Assembly (NCBI GenBank): GCA_021234155.1
Contig: JAJEKV010000003.1
Coordinates: 22,409,569 to 22,473,568, forward strand
Direction of reading: 5' to 3'
From: Isoetes taiwanensis
Taxonomy: Eukaryota > Streptophyta > Lycopodiopsida > Isoetales > Isoetaceae
DNA length: 64,000 nt
This document shows positions 46,283 to 55,897 of this stretch, piece by piece; positions within the stretch are counted from its first letter, which is position 1; each line of letters begins with the position of its first letter. Below the pieces are notes generated by a model. That model saw only the letters and a list, made by a program, of their open reading frames with translations, was not told the DNA's origin and made no database searches. The translations under genes and the position numbers were made by a program.

Positions 46283-46913
46283 TCAAGTCGCCATATATGG
46301 ATTTGATCCAGAATCCCTGTAAGCAACACCTGAAGCAGATGAAGGAATGTAATCTGGTGAAACATAACAAGTCTCATCCTCATCTATGACATTGTGAGCG
46401 GCAACATTAACATCATGGTCAACCACATCCTCATCACATTCATCTTGCTCTTCCACGTCATCCTCCCAATCCTGTGGTTCTGGAATGCTTTCCTTCTTTG
46501 CAAAGCCAATGTAAGGCTCTCCTTGCACCTGTCTATGACACTGAATCAACTTTAAGTTAGCATTCACAAACACCAAATCAGACATCCTTGATGGAAGAAG
46601 CCTTATTCCTTTTTTGCTTGCCACATGGTTAAAGACACTAAAAAGCCTCTCAAGTGGAGAAGAGGATTCCCCTTGGCTAAGAATGTGAACTGCCATGGCT
46701 TGCAATTCTGGTGTCTCTCCTCCAAACTCCTCCCAGCAAACTTGAAGCGAGCTGCTTGTGCATCCATTGTTCCAAACCTCCCTCCCTTCCGCCTATCGAT
46801 TCCATATTATTCTCTTATGATGTGAATTTTATCCACATCTCCAATCATCATTTCAAGCATCCTGCCATTGCTTGTTTCCTTGGAACTTGGGATCCAAGTA
46901 AAATGCTGCAGAA
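46283..46913 (-). pseudogene. hAT transposase C-terminal part (dimerisation domain)
   Basis: Minus-strand coding from AAFYLDPKFQGNKQWQDA (about 46910-46858), through a frame change and a stop after HIIRE, into GGRFGTMDAQAARFKFAGRS, then the hAT dimerisation domain LQAMAVHILSQGESSSPLER (46708-46640) and LPSRMSDLVFVNANLKL. An acidic tail ends at 46283. These are diagnostic of plant hAT transposases (Dimer_Tnp_hAT). At least one frameshift and a stop show it is inactive. It continues the piece at 54130-54429. Confidence 0.88.
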
Positions 46914-46924
46914 AATTGAAATAA

Positions 46925-47560
46925 CATTATGCTCCCACCTTAAGTGAGAGTCTCCAGTAGCATTTTTTGAGATTATGCTCCCACCTTAAGTAAGAATCTC
47001 TAGTTGCACTTTTTTATTCCTTATGCAGTGTAATGTATTTCTAGAATGATGGAGTGAATGGTGCATTGCATTTGCTCCTCTGTACACATAATTTTGTGCT
47101 CCCAATATTGAGACTACGAATAAGCTAGGTTGTGCAGACATGACAAGCTATTAATGTTGCATGCAATGGGCAAAGACCATGCATTGCTCTTAATGCATGC
47201 AATAGGCAATAGTTTACATGATTCTTGTATTGCAATATTGAGATTACAGATAATGAATATAATGACAGTTGTTTGCAATGGAAATAATTTGTTTGTCTTG
47301 ATGTTATTATGCTTTTTAGTAATTAATATTTAGGCCCATACAGTTTATTTATGTTTGCTTTAGTTAGGGCCCGAAGGGCCCAATTTTTTTTTTAATATAA
47401 CAATCAACACACAACTACCATTAATGTTATTAACACAAACCATTGCATTTAACACATTTAAATTAAAATCCCCCTTAAACCCCCTTTGGTTTGGGTGCAT
47501 ATAGCAACACCCAAGGTGAACAACAACAAAGAGTGCATGAACCAAAAATATAAATGAAAA
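46925..47560. other. hAT interior / insertion flank without a gene
   Basis: AT-rich. A tandem copy of TTATGCTCCCACCTTAAGT (46927 and 46973) is the only clear structure. Either hAT intron or the 3' part of the inserted retrotransposon. Confidence 0.4.
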
Positions 47561-47782
47561 GAGGCGCCCCCCCACCTAGCAGGGCGGGAAGGGAGGGAAG
47601 CAACGAGAATGGAAGAAGTGCTGCTATGAGAAGACGCCGATAGCCGGTCCCGAATGGGGAGTGGCCTTATATAATGGCTCGTCCATCCCTAGAATGGCGA
47701 TCCGAAGGCTCGGATCGATGCGATTCTGGGAAGGGACTCGCAAGAGACAACAAAACCGGCCGACTACCACAGAACTTCCTAA

Positions 47783-48700
47783 CTATAAGCCCAACCACCG
47801 CGAAACCTCTAAGTGTTGAGTCGGGTCACGAAGCACGTAGCGAGAGTGAGAAGAAGAGGAGCGCCAACGATCGTGAGCGCGAGCAACATCATGTGGAACC
47901 CCCCGAGCTGCAGCTGCCGAGGCCCCGCCGCGACGAGCAGAATGTGTACCATATTGGGATGGATCCAAGCCGATAGCGAGAAGACAATCCCTCCACCATA
48001 AGCAGGCAGTCGGATAGGATAAGGGGCACAGAGAGGAGGGAGAGGTGCGAAAAAGAGGGCCGCCTGACGGAGGATCGAGGAGATGATAAGAACTGGTGGA
48101 AATCATACGCTGAAGAATAGTGATGGTGCAGGCGAGTGACGGCAAACGAGCTAAAGAAATCGTATGACCGCAAGCAAGTTGGTCTCGTTTAGAATGGCGG
48201 ATAAGAATGTCAACATGAGACAACGAAAAAGAGAGATCACGCCAGTTGAGTGCGAGGGCCTCGGAGATGCGCAAAAAAGCGGCAAAGAAAAGCATGATGA
48301 GAGCAGCGCGGGCCAAAGAGGGGAATGGAGCCGTGGGAGGCGCAAAGTGGAGAACAATAGAGCGAACATGCTGAGGCAGGAGAGGAAGAAAGGTGCGAGG
48401 GGGGCGGGCCCGACGAGAGGTGGACTGACGAGCCAATGACGGTAAAGGTAAAACTGTGGGGGAGGGAAGGTTGAAAATTTGATGAAAAAAGGATATGGCT
48501 GCCGAGGTCGAAGTAATGGACGAGGGCGACATATGAGAATGATGAAGAGAGCGCGAAAAAAGCAGAAACGACAAAGGGGGAAGCAGGGAGATAGGAAACA
48601 ACATGTAGACGGCACCAAACAACAAAGCGGCAGAACATAGCTATGTAAGCTGTGAGAGTAGATGGGGCACGTGAGGAAAACACCAAAGGTAAAGTCGAGA
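47783..48700 (-). pseudogene. Tyrosine recombinase (YR) of the DIRS/Ngaro-type element
   Basis: Phage-integrase-type recombinase that would insert the circular cDNA. The N-terminal core-binding part starts near RAPSTLTAYIAMFCRFVVWC (about 48680) in one frame and shifts near 48540-48560 into the long frame ending at 47783. Catalytic landmarks: Arg in FFAAFLRISEALALNW, a Lys-containing RHSKRDQ, the HxxR box THSARRGGASAAAARG, the AHDRW position, and the nucleophile Tyr in SRYVLRDP. The Arg, Lys, HxxR, His/Trp and Tyr set is complete. The C terminus (LEVSRWLGL) and TAA/TGA end look natural. Only the one N-terminal frameshift separates it from an intact gene. Confidence 0.88.
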
Positions 48701-48929
48701 GGAATAAGGGGACCTCCTAGGGAGCAAGTAAGCGAGAGGTAGCTGCCACAAAACAACATAAAAAACATGTTAAATTTAAAAATTGACAACGAAAAACATA
48801 AAGAGCTACATGACGCTGACACCCTGCAAAGGGTGTCGATATATGGGGCAATAAAGCCAATGAAAGCAGAGGGCCAATGAAGCACCACCAACATAATACG
48901 AGCATGACACACAGCCGCATGGTGTAAAA

Positions 48930-50674
48930 CGCGGGGAACTAAGGCAGGCGGTGCGGATATGCGAACTGAGTATTATAAACTGGGAGCTTGTGGTTAAGGG
49001 GAGAGGCAAAACGATCAACATGATGCGGGCCCCACAAGGAATCAATATAACGAAAACACCACGGGGCGAGGGCAAACTCATCTGATTGAGGAAGGCGAGA
49101 AAGATAATCGGCCCATTCATTTTGGGAGCGAGGAATCCAAACAGGCTCCAAGGAGATGGAAAAATGAAAACAAAAGAGGAAAATCTCTAGGGTGAGAAAA
49201 TGAATATCGGGCGAGGAGGAACCCCCTTTTTGGAGAATGGTGGCAACATTAAAATTATCCCCACGAACAGTGACCAGGCGAGCATGAAGAAAAAGCAAGG
49301 CCGAGCGCAAAACTTGATAGAAGGCTAAGAGTTCGCGCCAAATGGAAGAATGAGAAAGTTCAGACTCAGAAAAAAGGCCAACAAAGTCCAAGCGGTTTTG
49401 CCCCAGGAGAAGGAGCCACCCCTCCCCCTCCCCCCCAACCAAATGAACTAGCATCAAACCCAAGGACGGCGGAAGGACGTCGGGGTGGGGAAATAGGGCG
49501 AAAACTCAAAGAAGAGGCGACGGATTCCCATAAAACCACTTCCATGCGGGCTAAAGAGGATAAAGAAATAGGGGCATCCCAGTGAAAAGGTTGAATAAGG
49601 CGATAAGAAAAGAATGTTAAAGCGGAGACAAGGGAACCGAAAACGATGCGAAGGGGCTGTAGAAAGCCCAAGAATTTGGCGAGGTAACGGGATGTAAGAT
49701 GTGAAGAGGAAAGAAGCGAAGAGGAGACTTGAAAAAACTTGGCTAATTTCTTGGAAGAGAGGCAAATAACCATAGCAGAAGCATCAAGGAGAAACCCAAG
49801 GAAAATGGTGTGGTGTGACAAATGCAAACGACATTTAGGCCAAGCAATGAGAAGACCAGCAGCTTACAAATCAGAAATGATGCGATGCTGAAGAGAACTA
49901 GGGTCATGCTGAGTGTTAAAAAGGAAATCATCCATATAAGGGGTGCAACGAATACCGACCGCTCGCCAATGGCGGACTAACGAACGCATCAATTTGGTAA
50001 AGACAAAGGGAGCAGAGGCCAGGCCAAAAGACAGCATAGTAAAGACAAAAAATTGCTGGTCAAACTGAAAACCCAAAAAAGTGTGATGAGGAGGCCAGAT
50101 GGGAACATGATGGTAACCGGATTTCAGATCCAAAGTAAAGAGGAAATCCTGGGGTTGAAGGGCAGCGACTCATGATGAAAAGAAGGCACAGACAAAAAGG
50201 AGTTAAGATAGCGTAAGTCCAGAATCAAACAGAACTTGTGGTCTCCCTTAGGCACAACGCCGAGGGGCGAGCAGAAAAAGGACAAGATGGGACTTGCATA
50301 ACAGCACCAGAACATAAAAGGTCTTGAATGGCAGAACGGGCAAAAGGAATATGCGACGACAGAGAGGAAAAGTTTGGGCGAAGAAATGGTTGAGGTGGAG
50401 GTCCCTGAGCCCAAGGAAGAGCATAACTATGTTGGATCCAAGACAAGACAAGAGGATTGGCAGAAATAGAGTGCCAAAAGGGTAATGACGCGGGGAGACG
50501 CCCGCGCACCGATAAGGTAGCATAGTGGGAATCGAGAGCCACAGGGTCAAAAGGGAGATGGGGTAAAGGGGAGGTAAAAACTCGGCAATCTGCAAAAAAA
50601 GACCCGTCAGAAAAACAATATCCTTTATTAATGATCAAAAGGAAATACAACATATAGTGAAGAACAGACAACAA
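48930..50674 (-). pseudogene. Reverse transcriptase-RNase H of the DIRS/Ngaro-type element
   Basis: RT motifs in order: GRLPASLPFWHSI and AIQDLLCSGAVMQV (about 50500-50290), then after a frame change CSPLGVVPKGDHKFCLILDL with RYLN (50280-50210), DLKSGYHHVPI (50133), FGLASAPFVFTKLM, and the catalytic YMDD in RCTPYMDDFLFN (about 49945). A stop at 49864 is followed by the thumb (IFLGFLLDASAMVICL). RNase H residues: Asp in VLGFDASSFGWG, Glu in SIWRELLAFYQVL, Asp in VTVRGDNFNVATIL and Asp in PRSQNEWADYLSRL, i.e. a complete D-E-D-D set. The tail GPHHVDRFASPLNHKLPVYN is characteristic of this retrotransposon group. Breaks near 50280, 49865 and 49375 disable it. Confidence 0.88.
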
Positions 50675-50684
50675 CTAAACTGGC

Positions 50685-51623
50685 TCAAGAAGACCAAGAC
50701 GGGGGTAATGTAGGTGGAGGAAGAGCCGGATGATGTGTCTGCGGGGGAAAAGCCATCAATAGAGTAGGGTTGAGAGGAACTGAGTGAAAAAACGGTGGGG
50801 AAAAGGGAGGAACTGCATTATGGAAGAACTGACGACGAAAACAATTTCCGGCAGTGTGCCGAAAACGACCACAAATAGTACAGCGAAGGGCGGAGGGGTT
50901 GGCGGAGGAAGAAGCAGAAGAAGAAAAAGTGGCAGACGAAGGGTAAGGAGAAGTGCGAGCACGGGGTAGGCGCTTCTCTTGGGCGAATTTCTTAGCTTGG
51001 TGCAGACGTTTGGATTCGTCCGAAGAAAAATTCAAACTAGGGGACTCACTAAATTGCAAGGCGACGTCGTATCCGTGTTGGTCAGCAATAAGGACAAATT
51101 TCATTTCTTGGTCCGCCAAATGCTTACCTTCTTCCGCCATCTGCAGCACATCGTCTGGAATGGCGACCCCCAACATAGCGAGATGTCCATGAATCCATCG
51201 AAACTGGGTGTCCATAGCCGAAGCAAACTCGTAGTAATGCCGCATGGAGTCGCGCTCAAAAGAAGGGGTAGGCTGAGCGGCCCATTCTCGAATATCCTGT
51301 TGAAGGTGCTCAAGTTGGGTCTGGACTGACAACTGCTGGGTCATTGATGTCTGGAGTGCCTGAAGTGTGGCCCGTTGCTGCTGAAGCTCATGCAATAATT
51401 GTGTATAATCAGGAGAAACTGGAGCAGAAGGAAGGGGTACAGCAGAGGCGGGAGATGCGTGCGGCAGAGAAGAGAAAAGAGGAGCCATCTGAGTTGGAGA
51501 AGAAGGGGCGGTGGCACCGGCGAGAGAAGAGAAAGGGGCAGCAAAGGCTGAAGGAGTCCAAAAAGAAAAAATCGACGAAGCGGAAGCGGGAGAGGTGGGG
51601 GGAGAAAGTGAACTGGGGTCCAA
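50685..51623 (-). CDS. Gag-like protein of the DIRS/Ngaro-type element
   Basis: Long open frame that continues upstream without ATG to about 51733, so the true start is unclear. The N-terminal third is Ser/Pro/Ala-rich; a Gln-rich helix follows (LLHELQQQRATLQALQ), then a globular part with FVLIADQHGYDVALQF, reminiscent of DIRS-order Gag proteins, and the basic segment RLHQAKKFAQEKRLPRAR. One zinc knuckle CTICGRFRHTAGNC (CX2CX4HX4C) would bind nucleic acid. The C-terminal tail is Pro-rich. It lies immediately upstream of the RT frame, with little spacing. Confidence 0.75.
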   Translation of the reverse strand: MDPSSLSPPTSPASASSIFSFWTPSAFAAPFSSLAGATAPSSPTQMAPLFSSLPHASPASAVPLPSAPVSPDYTQLLHELQQQRATLQALQTSMTQQLSVQTQLEHLQQDIREWAAQPTPSFERDSMRHYYEFASAMDTQFRWIHGHLAMLGVAIPDDVLQMAEEGKHLADQEMKFVLIADQHGYDVALQFSESPSLNFSSDESKRLHQAKKFAQEKRLPRARTSPYPSSATFSSSASSSANPSALRCTICGRFRHTAGNCFRRQFFHNAVPPFSPPFFHSVPLNPTLLMAFPPQTHHPALPPPTLPPSWSS

Positions 51624-52039
51624 AGATTCCGGCTCAGGTGAGAGGGAAGCTTCACGTTGACGACGAGAACCAACAGCGCGAGCCGTGGGGGAGAAAGCGA
51701 ACTCGCAGGAGAAGAGTTGGAAGTGTTCGCGATGGACGGCATCAACTCAATGATCTGAAAAAGGAAATACGTTAGAGCACAAAAACAATGGTAAGAAGGG
51801 CGTGCCAGCCACGAGATGGGGAAAGAGGTCACCCCGACAAAAGCAAGTCAAGCCCTCGTGATGACGAGTCCAAGAAGGCATACCGGCGCGCCCCCACGAG
51901 GACGGCAAACAATAAGGCCAATGCAAGAAACCAACAATATAAGCGGTTGAAATCAACTCCAATAAGGAGAATGCGACACGAATGATAGAAGCCAATATCC
52001 AGCTAGGTAGGATCAAGCTATGCAATTGCAGATGATGCA

Positions 52040-52640
52040 TAAACACGAGAAGAAAAACAAACCATGTTAATGCATATAATGCATAAAATGAGGCCTACTT
52101 ATGCAAACCCCTAAGTGGTCAATAATGATGAATAACCCAATAGAAAGGCAATAAGATGCAGAGGAAAAGCCAACCCATGGTAGTGTGTAAGATGCATAAA
52201 CGTTAAAAAGACAAAGTGCAACCTTGCATATGGTTAACAATAAATCACAAAGAGCTATATAGGCGGCAGAATCGGAAACACGACATAGGCAATAACACGA
52301 AAGAGAAAAATGAAACCATGGTAATGCCTAAAAGAGGAAAAACAACGTTCAACTGCTCATATGGATAACAACATTTCAAAAGGAAATTACAACATAGGCA
52401 ACAAGATCGAATTGAACCAAAGCACATGCAACAATACAAAAAAGAAAAATGAAACCCTGATAGTGCATAGTAAGCATAAAACGTTGAAAATAGTTTGATA
52501 CATCGTATTCCAATATATGAAAAATGCAAATTCGAATGATGCCTAACATAAAAAGTCAAAAACAACCATGGGAATGCATATGATTCATAAGATGATGCCA
52601 ACATATAGCAAAACCCACGTGGTCAACCATAACGCAAAAA
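52040..52640 (-). repeat. Imperfect tandem repeats in the leader of the tyrosine-recombinase element
   Basis: About five diverged units of roughly 120-140 bp, each with an AACCATGGNAATGCATA-like word (52065, 52173, 52317, 52453, 52566) followed by CATAA and, often, a TATGGTTAAC or GTGGTCAAC word. They separate the upstream ORF from gag. Confidence 0.65.
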
Positions 52641-52974
52641 ATGCAAAAAACTAACACAGGAAAAGAGAGACATGCCCGAGTCCAGAACCATGAAACATCC
52701 TGTCACAAGACACCTATAAGTGCCTTATACATGATAAACAACAATAATAAGTAGGAACCTTTATAAAAATCAACCCCCTTATAAGAAAAAAAGAAAGGGG
52801 AAGCACATATAGGAACCCGCAATAAAACCATGCTATTTCAGCGTTTATGATCCAGAAACATGAAAAAACATAAACGTGAAAAGCAAAACAATCGCTTTAT
52901 TTCATATTATTCATGAGATGGCGTCGACACTTAGACAATGCCAAGGCACAAAGCAAAAAACGGCCGCCCAGAGG

Positions 52975-53583
52975 TCAGATCAACCCCAAGGAAATTGCCA
53001 GATAAGTGGGAAGAAATTGCGGAGGATACTCAGTCAAGATAAGAAAAAACTCGCGCAACTCAATGGGGCATAAGGACGAAAACCCCCATTGCAGAATGAC
53101 GTCCCCTAAGAATCGAGCACGAGCCGGGTCGACAAGTCTATATGAGCGGAACACCCGACGAACAGCAGGAGAAAAAGACGCGTAAAGGCGAAGCGCCCAG
53201 AAGAACTCCTCAGGCCAGTCAATGTCCGCATGTTCAAGTTGTAAGGCATTGCGAGCAAATGGGTGCAAGGCGTCCAAATGGAATGTGTAAAGATGGTGAG
53301 TCATCATAGCAATTTTTGGAGGTGCAAAAGGAGGAAAAAAACCAACAGGGAAGATCTTGGCGGAGCAAAAGGGGCAAGGGAACGGCATCGGGACCTGTGA
53401 AAGGACCAAAAAAGATATACGGAAATGAAGCAGTAGTCCAAAGACAAACCCTGTGGAAAGGGAGTTGTGGCAGGAAGACTTAAAGAGCAACCAGTAGGGC
53501 ACAGAGGGAAAAGACGAACGGCCACAAAAAACATGCAAGCAGAGTGAATGGAAGCCGAGGGCGCACTGGAGAAAAGCATGCAA
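52975..53583 (-). CDS. Upstream ORF of the tyrosine-recombinase element, unknown function (202 codons)
   Basis: Open frame with the same GC-rich composition as the element. The middle holds a possible C2H2-type zinc site, FPCPFCSAKIF followed by MMTHHLYTFH. The second half is well-folded-looking (EEFFWALRLYASFSPAVRRV, ARARFLGDVILQWG). I do not recognise the family. It lies about 1.3 kb upstream of gag on the same strand; whether it is an extra element protein or a captured host piece cannot be told from one copy. Confidence 0.45.
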   Translation of the reverse strand: MHAFLQCALGFHSLCLHVFCGRSSFPSVPYWLLFKSSCHNSLSTGFVFGLLLHFRISFLVLSQVPMPFPCPFCSAKIFPVGFFPPFAPPKIAMMTHHLYTFHLDALHPFARNALQLEHADIDWPEEFFWALRLYASFSPAVRRVFRSYRLVDPARARFLGDVILQWGFSSLCPIELREFFLILTEYPPQFLPTYLAISLGLI

Positions 53584-54129
53584 CAGAATGAATGGTAGCC
53601 AAGATCAGGCAAAAATAGCGAGCCCAAAGAGGAGGAGCCGAAAATACAGCAGAAGACTGGTGGGAAATGAGAGAAACATACCATAGAGAGAGCAGGGGCC
53701 GTCGGATCTTGTCAGCACAGCAATCAGAAGGAAGGAGGACCCGGCCACAGCACCTGTATGCCAATGGGTGATTGATCTGAAGACACCCTTCAATGAGGTG
53801 CCGAAAAACTCCAGTTCCACCAAGGTGGGAGCGAATCGGGGTGAAGGAGGAAGCAGACCATGGCAACATGGATGAGCAGAGGCTGTGCTAGTGGAAATCG
53901 GAATCGAAAGGAACAGATACCGACAAGGCAAAGGACAAATAGAAGGAGCGAAGGGGGCCCAAGCTGAGGCCCAGCAAGACAAGCTAAAAGCTTGGATAGT
54001 AGAGTAGTGATGGCTAAGAAACGATGCACCCTAGAAATACTATTTAGTATGCACACTCAAATACAACAACAAAATCATAGAAAAACTATATAGAAAAACG
54101 TATAAAAAATCAAAAGGAAACCCTCTGTT

Positions 54130-54429
54130 ATAATGCTAGATATTTGAATTGGAGCATTCTAATCATCCCATCTTTTTGCACACAATTGATTCAATTGCTC
54201 AAACTTCTCCTCATTCTTCTCCAACTTCTTGATGCCCAATCATCCTACGAAGACCTTCATAAACCTTGTCAATGCAAGAAACATTGCTATCAACAAGGCG
54301 TAGCATCAATATAATTGGCTCTACAACTAGAATGTAATGCTCAACATCAGCCCAAAAATCATCATCAAATACTATCTCATAGCAAGCTTTACCTTTAAGA
54401 AACATAAAGAAATATACCTTCTGAAACAT
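54130..54429 (-). pseudogene. hAT transposase central part
   Basis: Minus strand: FDDDFWADVEHYILVVEPII and LMLRLVDSN..IDKVYEGLRRM match the conserved hAT segment before the dimerisation domain. Then, one frame over, NEEKFEQLNQLCAKRWDD is followed by a stop. The BED finger and most upstream sequence are missing between here and the 54696 terminus. The reading continues at 46913 across the retrotransposon insertion. Confidence 0.82.
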
Positions 54430-54696
54430 ACCTTTTAAGCCAAATATAGAATGCTAAATGGGGATTCCATGCAAAAGCACCATTGTTTCAGCGCCGCAGT
54501 AGGTCTACTTCCAGATTTTTTAGGTTTAACGTTGAAAAAACCAAGAACAGAAGGGATTTTGTGCAAGTATACTGAAAACGACCGTTTTCTAAACCGTTTT
54601 TTCAAAACGGCACTGTTTTCCATTTTCAAAACGGCAAGCAAAATAAATCCATTTTTTCTAAGAAAATGACCAAAACGACCGTTTTCTGTAACAATG

Positions 54697-55897
54697 AGCT
54701 ATGGTTCTGGTTAGTACGTAGATAGCTTGGATTCCTAGATAGTCATAGGATTAATCCTTGTATGCTTAGAAGATAGCTAGGATTAACCCTTGTATAAATA
54801 GATGTATGCTTAATCTCTATTTTATGTTCTATTCGAAGCTATGGATGGATGGATGTATAAGGATAGCTTTCTTTCTGTTCCTCCTATGTTGTATGGATAA
54901 AAGGGGGGTAGAGACGTAAAGGCCATCTAGAAGTAGAGATGTTCCTAGTTAGAACCCTTAAAACCCAGTAAATGCGGCCTGTGCACAAGAGTTCACCTGG
55001 CTGTGGATGCTATGTTGTGATTCAGCACTAGACATAGGGTATGACGGTGAAAAGGGGGTGGGGTCTTGCCTAGCCTGGCTACAGGACTCTTATATAGTGT
55101 GCTAGACTTATAGTCGGTCACTGAGTGTGGGCCGGGTATGGGTCTAACACCTCCTGGGTCGCAGGGCAGGTCGCGAAAGGGCGGTCTCGACTCGATGAGT
55201 GCACCGAGGTGGCCCATGGATTTTGGGAGGTTTAAGTAAGGTACGGATGCGGGGCTGCTGAGGTGGCACATGTTCTCTAGCACACCCATGGATCCGCCAT
55301 GCCGGAGGAGGGGACGCCTCCCTGACTTGCCTCATCGTGCCGGGGAGATGTAACCCGGAGTAGTCAATTACGGTGATTCCATGGTGCATCTCTGGAAGGA
55401 TACAATCACGCCATAGCATGTTTCAATCTATCTGCAAAGTGCGCACATGAGGGGCGGATGGAGTGGACTACCCTAGTCATTGTTCTATGCCAGCCAACGC
55501 CATGTTATACTTCTATCTGCTATTATCCGAAGGCCTTGACTGTCAGTCAACCCCCACGAGTCAGGCTCGGGGTAGAGCCCTTATTTATGGTGCATTTCCT
55601 TTGTTATGTTGGTATTTTGTTGTTAGTTGTATTGACAATGATGGGCCACCCTTCGTGGTGGTATATTATTTATTAGTATTATTGCCAGATGCTAACACGT
55701 CTGTACGGTTTCGCTATATAGGATTCCCATAGAAGACGTGGGATAAATGACACCTCCGTGTCTTTTACTTGGACACTTGGCCATCACAAGTGGTCCGAGT
55801 CAGACGGAGGGCCTTTTTGTGGTGATGGTGTCGCAATGGGAGGGGAATTTCCCGGATTTATCGATGGGTGCATCGTATGGATTCGAGAAGCGTCACA
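54697..55897 (+). repeat. 3' LTR, second part (begins with the hAT target-duplication copy)
   Basis: AGCTATGG (54697-54704) followed by GTTCTGGTTAGTACGTAGAT-type sequence that aligns with 31021-32214 of the 5' LTR and ends GCGTCACA at 55897. Confidence 0.92.

Larger units (their letters stand above)
47560..54130 (-). mobile_element. Tyrosine-recombinase retrotransposon (DIRS/Ngaro type), GC-rich
   Basis: In minus-strand order: an upstream ORF (53583-52975), a repeat-rich leader (52640-52040), gag with a CCHC knuckle (51623-50685), reverse transcriptase (about 50660-49860), RNase H (about 49480-49050) and tyrosine recombinase (about 48700-47783). No integrase, protease or endonuclease is visible. 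This set of enzymes defines the DIRS order (YR retrotransposons). The absence of a recognisable methyltransferase points towards Ngaro or PAT-like relatives. The frames are open over long stretches with only a few shifts, and CpG content is high, so insertion looks fairly young. The outer boundaries are approximate: I could not find the split direct or inverted terminal repeats that would fix them. Confidence 0.85.
45975..54696. mobile_element. hAT DNA transposon (8,722 bp with nested insertion)
   Basis: It interrupts the 3' LTR with an 8-bp target duplication AGCTATGG at 45967-45974 and 54697-54704; the uninterrupted 5' LTR has one copy, near 31013. The termini are imperfect inverted repeats: CATAGTTATGAAAAACG on the left, and CATTGTTACAGAAAACG when the right end is read on the other strand. 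hAT transposase pieces inside (minus strand) confirm the class. The transposase is split by a retrotransposon at about 47.6-54.1 kb. Confidence 0.93.
30629..55897 (+). mobile_element. Large LTR retrotransposon (25.3 kb as it stands, about 16.5 kb without the hAT insertion)
   Basis: Two direct 1.59-1.60 kb LTRs (30629-32214, and 45571-45974 plus 54705-55897) start TGTGACGTTCC or TGTGATGTTCC and end GAACGTCACA or GAAGCGTCACA. A primer-binding site follows the left LTR and a purine tract precedes the right LTR. The internal region (32215-45570) shows a tandem leader, a gag remnant and another LTR insertion, but no recognisable protease, reverse transcriptase or integrase. It therefore looks like a LARD-like or heavily decayed Ty3-type element. 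The tRNA-Met primer and gag form do not settle the superfamily. Confidence 0.9.

Noticed and set aside
48700-48930. Possible DNA methyltransferase domain between RNase H and recombinase, as in DIRS1
   Set aside because: The sequence (ARIMLVVLHWPSAFIGFIAP) lacks a DPPY-type motif and is too short. It fits the linker seen after RNase H in this retrotransposon group.
50784-51775. Long plus-strand open frames opposite the gag region (Lys/Arg/Glu-rich)
   Set aside because: They are complementary shadows of the GC-rich gag frame, which has the zinc knuckle and the correct strand.
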